Source of the DNA: Cloacibacterium rupense
GTDB lineage: Bacteria; Bacteroidota; Bacteroidia; Flavobacteriales; Weeksellaceae
Assembly (NCBI RefSeq): GCF_014645495.1
Contig: NZ_BMLV01000002.1
Span: 487,191-551,190 of the forward strand
DNA: 64,000 nt
Direction of reading: 5' to 3'
The notes under the pieces were generated by a model. The model did not search any database and was not told the DNA's origin. It saw only the letters and a list, made by a program, of their open reading frames with translations. This document shows, piece by piece, positions 58,558 through 64,000 of the stretch; position 1 is the first letter of the stretch, and each line of letters starts with the position of its first letter. The position numbers were made by a program, and so were the translations under genes.

Positions 58558-60399
58558 CTATTTAACTTCTAGAGTATTATTTTCAGGATTTACGTCTGCC
58601 AATCTTTGGCTGAAATCTATGCCTATCACTTTCAGTTCGTCTTTTTTATAAGGAATAGAAAAAGTGTATTCTTTTGCGGTCCAATTCCAATAGTCTAACG
58701 TTTGGAAATTTCCATAAAAATCAGTTTTTTTAGGACTTCTCATCATATTTAGTGGAATGTGATAATTGATGGTTTTATTGTCTTTAGTTAAAACATTAAA
58801 ATCAATAGGCATAGGCACATCACTATTATTTACAAGGGTAATTGTAGTGTAAGTGTCTCCATATTTTACATCTTTTATGGCGTAATCTATGGTTTTGGTG
58901 GTGTTTATCCAGTAATGATAAAACCATTTAAGATCCATCCCAGAAATTTGCTGTGCAATGTGCATAAAATCTCTATCACTAGGGTGTTTCAAATGCCAAT
59001 CTTGATAGTATTTTTTCATCACTTTTGATAGGGTTTCTTCTCCCATAATGTAGCCCAGTTCTACCAAAAATAATTCGCCTTTGGTATAAGAAGCTACAGA
59101 ATAGGCCGTGCCATTATCGTGATGGTCTGCCAACCAAGACGCAGGTTCTTCTCTGCCAGACTTTGCAAAATAAGCGTAACCTTTTAGACTGTTTATAAAA
59201 GGATTGGCTTCGTTTGGTTTTGGGAAAAGTTGATACATTACATAACTTTCTGCATAGCTGGTAAAGCCTTCGTCTAGCCAAGGTTTAGTGCTTTCATTAG
59301 TGGCTAGCATTTGCTGAAACCAAGAGTGACTTCCTTCGTGGATCATTAATCCTAGTAATCCTTCTAGGCTTCTAGACTCTCCTAAAATCATGGTGCACAT
59401 TCCGTATTCCATACCACCGTCACCACCTTGTACAAAACTGTAAGTTGGGTAAACATATCTGCCAAATGTATTGTTCATAATTTGAAAATATTTGGTGATA
59501 TAAGGTTTTGCTTCTTCCCAATATCTAGTTTTTTCGGATTTTTGATATACAAAGAAAACTTTCGGACCATCTGGCACCACAAAGCTTTCTACACTATAAT
59601 CTTTATCTGCAGCCCAAGCGAAATCTAGCATGTTTTTGGCAGTAAATTTCCAAGTTGCTTTATTGTCTTTGTCTGTTTTAATGTCAGGATTTTCAGTGTA
59701 ACCCTTTACTTCTGAAGGATTTTCTAAAATTCCACCTGCGCCTATTACGTAATCTTTATCAATTTTAATGGTTACATCAAAATCTGCAAAAGGAGCATGG
59801 AATTCTCTTCCTACATAATCAAAAGTTGCCCAACCGTCATAATCATATTCAGCGATTTTAGGATACCATTGCGTCATCGTCATATCAATTCCTTCGCGGT
59901 TGTTTCTTCCGCTTCTGCGGATTTGTTTCGGAACTACAGAATCCCAATCCATCGTAAATGTGGTGGTTGAGTTGGGTTTTATTTTTTCGTTGAGGTAAAC
60001 TTTCATAATGGTTTCTTGTACCTCAAATTTTAGGTCTTTGCCGTTTTGTTTAATCCAATTAATTTTTTGGCTTCCTTCTTCATCTTTTGGGATGGTAGAG
60101 AGTCTAGAAACTCCGTTTTCTGCTAATCTTCCGTCTGCATTTTTTCCTTGATTTTGCACCCGTTGATCCATCATAGAACAAGGTTTGAAAGCGTTCCAAT
60201 ACAAGTGGAAATAAACTACAGAAAGTTCATCTGGAGAATTATTGGTGTATTGTATTTCTTGTTTTCCGTGATAAGCAAAATTGGCAGCATCTACTTCTAT
60301 GTTCATTTTGTATTTGGCGTATTGTTGATAATACGCTTCTTGCTGCGCAGAAAATAATCCGAATGCTAAAAGAAAAATTGCTAAAAATTTTTGAGTCAT
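58558..60399 (-). CDS. M1-family metallopeptidase, secreted
   Basis: This 613-residue protein has a signal peptide (MTQKFLAIFLLAFGLFSAQ). The N-terminal beta domain of M1 enzymes is followed by the zinc site HEGSHSWFQQML (HExxH), with the third ligand in WLDEGFTSYAE. The exopeptidase motif GxMEN is represented by GGMEYGMCTM, an altered form, so aminopeptidase specificity is uncertain. It is probably periplasmic. It is a single gene with a TATCTTTG box just upstream on the minus strand. Confidence 0.9.
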   Translation of the reverse strand: MTQKFLAIFLLAFGLFSAQQEAYYQQYAKYKMNIEVDAANFAYHGKQEIQYTNNSPDELSVVYFHLYWNAFKPCSMMDQRVQNQGKNADGRLAENGVSRLSTIPKDEEGSQKINWIKQNGKDLKFEVQETIMKVYLNEKIKPNSTTTFTMDWDSVVPKQIRRSGRNNREGIDMTMTQWYPKIAEYDYDGWATFDYVGREFHAPFADFDVTIKIDKDYVIGAGGILENPSEVKGYTENPDIKTDKDNKATWKFTAKNMLDFAWAADKDYSVESFVVPDGPKVFFVYQKSEKTRYWEEAKPYITKYFQIMNNTFGRYVYPTYSFVQGGDGGMEYGMCTMILGESRSLEGLLGLMIHEGSHSWFQQMLATNESTKPWLDEGFTSYAESYVMYQLFPKPNEANPFINSLKGYAYFAKSGREEPASWLADHHDNGTAYSVASYTKGELFLVELGYIMGEETLSKVMKKYYQDWHLKHPSDRDFMHIAQQISGMDLKWFYHYWINTTKTIDYAIKDVKYGDTYTTITLVNNSDVPMPIDFNVLTKDNKTINYHIPLNMMRSPKKTDFYGNFQTLDYWNWTAKEYTFSIPYKKDELKVIGIDFSQRLADVNPENNTLEVK

Positions 60400-60413
60400 A
60401 GGTGATTTTTTTT

Positions 60414-60421
60414 CAAAGATA
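60414..60421 (-). promoter_or_regulatory. -7 box of the M1 peptidase gene
   Basis: The minus strand reads TATCTTTG, a full match to TAnnTTTG, 15 nt before the start at 60399. Confidence 0.5.
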
Positions 60422-60454
60422 GAATTTTTTGTGTTTTTTATGATGTTATGTAAA

Positions 60455-60487
60455 ATAAAAATCCCCTCAAAAATAAATTTGAGAGGA
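60455..60487 (-). terminator. Terminator of the DUF6909-like gene
   Basis: The minus-strand stem TCCTCTCAAA/TTTGAGGGGA (one G-T pair) with an A/T loop is followed by TTTTTATTTT, 21 nt past the stop at 60508. Confidence 0.75.
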
Positions 60488-60507
60488 CTATCAATAAATT
60501 TTAAGAA

Positions 60508-62196
60508 TTATTTCTTCGTTTTTGCCACCTTAGAAGAATTGAAGATTTTCTCTAAAATCCTTAATGTAATAAGATACGTTGGTTTTACCCCAGTTAATCC
60601 TAAACCACCTGAAGAAAGTGTGCTTCCTGTTTCTAGCGGATTATCAGATGCATAGTAAGCGTAGCATACAAACAATTCTCCTTCAATATGTTTTCTAATC
60701 ATAGATGCAATTTGGATGGCTTTTTGGTAATGTGCGCCTTCCATTTCTAGGCCTACAGTTTTCCAAGAGCTGTTCATAAAATAAGAAAGAATGTCTTTGT
60801 TCTGAAGAGATGTTCCTAAAACGGTAAGCATACTTCCTTCGAAAGCTCTCAATTCATCATCTTGGAAATCTTCTAACTTCAAAGCGTTTTCAAACGGATA
60901 ATTATCGGCAGTTCCTTCGAAAATATGAGAGGTAGGAATCATAATGTCTCCTTTTTCACCAGTCAAAATTCCTGCTTTACCCATGATTGAAACAGATTTT
61001 ACATTCATGGTATAGGTATTTCCTCCATATTCAAACGGTCGTAGCAATTCGTCCATAATTTCGAAAGCTTGCTCACCGAAAGCGTAATCAAAAACCATGA
61101 TTACATCATTTCCTTTGTAAGAAATTCCAGAAAATGGAGAGTTGCTGAGGTCGGTTTTAGATAAATCAATCAACTGTACATCAATATTACTTCCGCTGTT
61201 GTCATCTATATAAATCATTCCCTTTTCAATAGCGTAATCTAAGACTTTGTCTCTTAGGTCTTTACTGCTAGAGATTTCTTCGTAAAGAGAATAATCTACT
61301 TCTTTTTTGGTTTTGTGTTTCAAAGCTGCATTGGCGAAAATCATATTTTTCACACTGTGCATATTAGCAGAAATAATGTGTAAAGGTCTATTAAGCAAAT
61401 CATTATCGCCTAGCACCTTTTTCACATTAGCTGCCCATTTTTCTCCAAAATAATGGTGACCAACTCTTTCTTTTAAGATAGCACTGAAGTGAACCTCTCT
61501 TTCTCTGATTTGTTTATAATCATCATTGCTGGCTTTACCTAGGTGATAAATAATTTTGAAAAGCCTGTCAGGGTTCTTGTCATCCCCGAAATTGTTATAA
61601 GCGGTAAGGGTCTCGTCAAAAGTTCTTCCCAGAAGAGAAGAAAGGTGAATGAGTGCCACTTCTTTTTCTTTTCTACTAAATTTTTTTTCTCCTTTTGCAA
61701 CCTCTTCTATGATGGTCCAAGAGCGTTTTGGTTCTCCTGTTTCGTCTTGTAAGAAAGCTAGGTTTCTAATTTTGTCTGCTTCTATATATAAGAAGGTAAG
61801 GTGAGTAAGGATGTCATAGATTTCAGAACGCCCAAGAAGAACTTCTATATTCATTTGACTTTCATCTATTCTATAACAATTTCTTCTGCGTTTTTTTGGT
61901 ACTATCGGCTCAAAGCTTCCTTTGTCAAAACCTTCGTCTGAAGTAAGGTGTACAAAAGCGCATTCTTCTATACCTTCTGGTAATCTATCTAGTACATATA
62001 ATAAACCGTCTAATTCTATTTTATTAGGAACGTTCATGGTTCCATAGATTTCTGGGTTTATAATTTTCAACAAGTTTCTTAAGCTCTCTCCCGATACTCC
62101 TGAAGGCTTAAAAAATCCTCTGTAAAATAAGTGTCTCATAGAGACGTACAGTCTTTCAATAGCTTCTGTTGTTTCTCTTGCTCTAGAATTTGCCAT
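60508..62196 (-). CDS. DUF6909-like protein with nucleoside-phosphorylase-like C-terminal half
   Basis: This 562-residue cytoplasmic protein looks like the Bacteroidota family DUF6909. The N-terminal half is helical (MANSRARETTEAIERLYVSM, then FIYIEADKIRNLAFL type helices). The C-terminal half has GKAGILTGEKGDIMIPTSHIFEGT and VGLEMEGAHYQKAIQIASMI; the second matches the EMEGA motif of purine/uridine phosphorylases, the first their GDI(V/I)IPT loop. I infer a phosphorylase-like domain on an unknown N-terminal module. The reaction is unknown. It lies next to the diverging glutamine synthetase gene. Confidence 0.75.
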   Translation of the reverse strand: MANSRARETTEAIERLYVSMRHLFYRGFFKPSGVSGESLRNLLKIINPEIYGTMNVPNKIELDGLLYVLDRLPEGIEECAFVHLTSDEGFDKGSFEPIVPKKRRRNCYRIDESQMNIEVLLGRSEIYDILTHLTFLYIEADKIRNLAFLQDETGEPKRSWTIIEEVAKGEKKFSRKEKEVALIHLSSLLGRTFDETLTAYNNFGDDKNPDRLFKIIYHLGKASNDDYKQIREREVHFSAILKERVGHHYFGEKWAANVKKVLGDNDLLNRPLHIISANMHSVKNMIFANAALKHKTKKEVDYSLYEEISSSKDLRDKVLDYAIEKGMIYIDDNSGSNIDVQLIDLSKTDLSNSPFSGISYKGNDVIMVFDYAFGEQAFEIMDELLRPFEYGGNTYTMNVKSVSIMGKAGILTGEKGDIMIPTSHIFEGTADNYPFENALKLEDFQDDELRAFEGSMLTVLGTSLQNKDILSYFMNSSWKTVGLEMEGAHYQKAIQIASMIRKHIEGELFVCYAYYASDNPLETGSTLSSGGLGLTGVKPTYLITLRILEKIFNSSKVAKTKK

Positions 62197-62413
62197 ATTG
62201 TTGTTGTTAAGATAAAAGTCTGCAAAGATGCAAAAAATATTTCAAATTATGAAGGATTAGGTTTAAAATATTAACCTTAAGGGTTTTGGGATGAAGAGTC
62301 GTGTTAAAAATTTATTAAAAATTTAGATAGCTTCCCTTTGATTAATGTTGTTTTTAATATTAAATTTAATTCATTTTACAAATATACCCCTAAAAAAGAT
62401 GGGGTAATTTTAA

Positions 62414-62440
62414 TTTGTATTTAAAAAATTGTTAATTTTG
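62414..62440 (+). promoter_or_regulatory. Candidate promoter of glnA
   Basis: TTTG (62414-62417), 15 nt, then TAATTTTG (62433-62440), 17 nt before the start. The -7 box is good; the spacer is shorter than the usual 19. Confidence 0.4.
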
Positions 62441-62457
62441 TCAAAAATATATTGCCG

Positions 62458-64000
62458 ATGTCAACATTGAGATTTAAAGCGTTAGAAACGCTACCATTCA
62501 AAAATTTCAGGAAAGAGAATAATGTAGAGATTCCTGCTAAATTATCAGAATTGTTCTGTGAGAACGTATTTTCTGAACAAACAATGAGAGAATATCTTAC
62601 CAAAGAAGCATTCTCTTCAATTATTGATGCTATTAAAAAAGGCACAAAAATTCAAAGACACATTGCAGACCAAGTAGCTGTAGCGATGAAAGATTGGGCG
62701 ATGTCTAAAGGCGTTACTCACTATACACACTGGTTTCAGCCATTAACTGGGGCAACTGCAGAAAAACACGATTCATTTTTTACACCAATAGAAGGAGGTA
62801 GAGCTATTGAAAGATTCAGCGGAGGTATGCTTATTCAACAAGAGCCAGATGCGTCTTCTTTCCCTAATGGTGGAATTAGAAATACATTCGAAGCTAGAGG
62901 TTATACCGCATGGGACCCTACTTCTCCTGCTTTTATTATGGGAACTACTCTTTGTATTCCTTCTATCTTTATTTCTTACACTGGTGAAACATTAGATTAT
63001 AAAGCACCTTTATTAAGAGCTTTGCATTCAGTAGACGAAGCGGCTACTTCAGTGATGCATTATTTTGATAAAAATGTAGAAAAAGTAACGCCTACTCTAG
63101 GTTGGGAGCAAGAATATTTCTTAATAGATTCTGCATTACACCAATCAAGACCAGATTTAGTATTAACAGGTAAAACATTATTAGGTCACGCTCCTGCAAA
63201 AGGACAACAATTAGATGACCATTATTTCGGTTCTATTCCAACTAGAGTTATGAACTTTATGAAGGAGCTAGAGATTGAATGTATGAAATTAGGTATTCCT
63301 GTTACAACTCGTCATAATGAGGTAGCTCCTAATCAGTTTGAGCTTGCTCCTATGTTTGAGGAAGTAAACGTAGCCATCGACCACAATTCATTATTAATGG
63401 ATGTAATGGGAAGAGTAGCTAATAAACACCACTTCAAAGTATTATTACACGAAAAACCATTTGCGGGAATTAACGGTAGTGGTAAGCACAATAACTGGTC
63501 TCTAGCGACAAACACTGGAGAAAATTTATTAAGCCCAGGTAAAAATCCTAAGAAAAATCTACAGTTTTTAACTTTCTTTATCAATACCATTAAAGCGGTT
63601 TATGAATATGCAGATCTTTTAAGAGCTAGTATCGCTTCTGCTAATAATGACCATAGACTAGGAGCTAACGAAGCGCCGCCTGCTATCATCTCAGTATTTA
63701 TTGGTTCTCAGTTGTACAAAGTGCTTAATGAGCTAGAAAAAGTAACTGATGGTAAACTTTCTCCTGAAGAAAAAACAGAACTTAAACTAAATGTAGTAGG
63801 AAAAATTCCTGAAATTTTATTAGATAATACCGATAGAAACAGAACTTCTCCATTTGCATTTACAGGAAATAAATTCGAAATCAGAGCGGTAGGTTCTTCT
63901 GCTAACTGTGCAGAACCTATGACTGTAATGAATGCAATTATGGCAAAACAATTAAGAGATTTCAAGGTAGAAGTTGATGCTCTTATTGAAAAAGGTCTTA
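62458..64000 (+). CDS. glnA: Glutamine synthetase type III, cut by the right edge
   Basis: 514 codons are present and the frame is still open at 64000; type III enzymes have about 720-730 residues. The opening MSTLRFKALETLPF, THYTHWFQPLTG, EGGRAIERFSGGMLIQQEPDASSFPNGG and HNEVAPNQFELAP are typical of GSIII, the large form found in Bacteroidota. It makes glutamine from glutamate and ammonium. With gdhA at 21051 it completes ammonium assimilation. It diverges from the DUF6909-like gene. Confidence 0.96.
   Translation, partial: MSTLRFKALETLPFKNFRKENNVEIPAKLSELFCENVFSEQTMREYLTKEAFSSIIDAIKKGTKIQRHIADQVAVAMKDWAMSKGVTHYTHWFQPLTGATAEKHDSFFTPIEGGRAIERFSGGMLIQQEPDASSFPNGGIRNTFEARGYTAWDPTSPAFIMGTTLCIPSIFISYTGETLDYKAPLLRALHSVDEAATSVMHYFDKNVEKVTPTLGWEQEYFLIDSALHQSRPDLVLTGKTLLGHAPAKGQQLDDHYFGSIPTRVMNFMKELEIECMKLGIPVTTRHNEVAPNQFELAPMFEEVNVAIDHNSLLMDVMGRVANKHHFKVLLHEKPFAGINGSGKHNNWSLATNTGENLLSPGKNPKKNLQFLTFFINTIKAVYEYADLLRASIASANNDHRLGANEAPPAIISVFIGSQLYKVLNELEKVTDGKLSPEEKTELKLNVVGKIPEILLDNTDRNRTSPFAFTGNKFEIRAVGSSANCAEPMTVMNAIMAKQLRDFKVEVDALIEKGL

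Overview
The window is AT-rich bacterial DNA from the phylum Bacteroidota, most likely the Chryseobacterium/Cloacibacterium side of the Flavobacteriia. The support is: gldH, GLPGLI, DUF3078, S46 dipeptidyl peptidase, RicT and type III glutamine synthetase genes; many signal peptides ending in AQ; and promoters of the Bacteroidota type (TTTG, about 19 nt, TAnnTTTG). Most of it is chromosomal core. I see no prophage, CRISPR array, integron or intact insertion sequence.

Layout. 1-4.5 kb: a minus-strand block with a LytS-type sensor kinase (cut by the left edge), a 2TM protein, a secreted TPR-like protein and a TonB-dependent receptor. Each of its three promoters carries a pair of 9-bp direct repeats, 21 bp apart, at the same distance (34 bp) from the -7 box. 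This is the architecture of a LytTR response-regulator regulon and is the strongest regulatory signal here. 4.5-9.6 kb: AraC regulator, GLPGLI protein, DUF885 lipoprotein, a DUF559 nuclease-like gene bracketed by inverted repeats, and endonuclease III without its iron-sulfur cluster. 9.7-20.9 kb: hydrolase and bcp, GNAT, DPP7-type peptidase, META lipoprotein, SemiSWEET, hflX, a membrane gene broken by one stop codon, AlkD-like protein, DUF6122, Ca2+/H+ antiporter, truncated hemoglobin, Kir channel, YkgJ-like protein. 21-36 kb: gdhA, dprA, rhomboid protease, two DUF3078 paralogs, comM, a membrane protein with YdcF, selO, and the ricT-gldH-PBP1A operon. 36.5-47.3 kb: FadL-like porin with an SGNH lipoprotein, prs, rplY, an ECF sigma operon, lepA, M14 peptidase, JmjC/cupin-like protein. 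47.7-64 kb: large outer-membrane barrel protein, exbB-exbD-tonB, a yjdI/yjdJ-like pair, folC, two tRNA-Val genes followed by a tRNA pseudogene and a transposase remnant, two secreted TonB-C-like paralogs with tadA, coaX, M1 peptidase, a DUF6909-like protein, and glnA type III cut by the right edge.

Several dispersed repeat families sit between genes. R1 has five copies with constant arms and an interchangeable centre. R2 is a GCTCC-GTA-GGAGC palindrome with two copies. R3 consists of long imperfect hairpins rich in AATCTGC (two copies). R4 is a compound hairpin after the YkgJ-like gene. The R1 copies around the DUF559 gene form terminal inverted repeats of a unit of about 0.56 kb. Together with the LytTR-like regulon, this is the best candidate for something undescribed.

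All calls come from reading the sequence and from memory of protein families; no database search was run.
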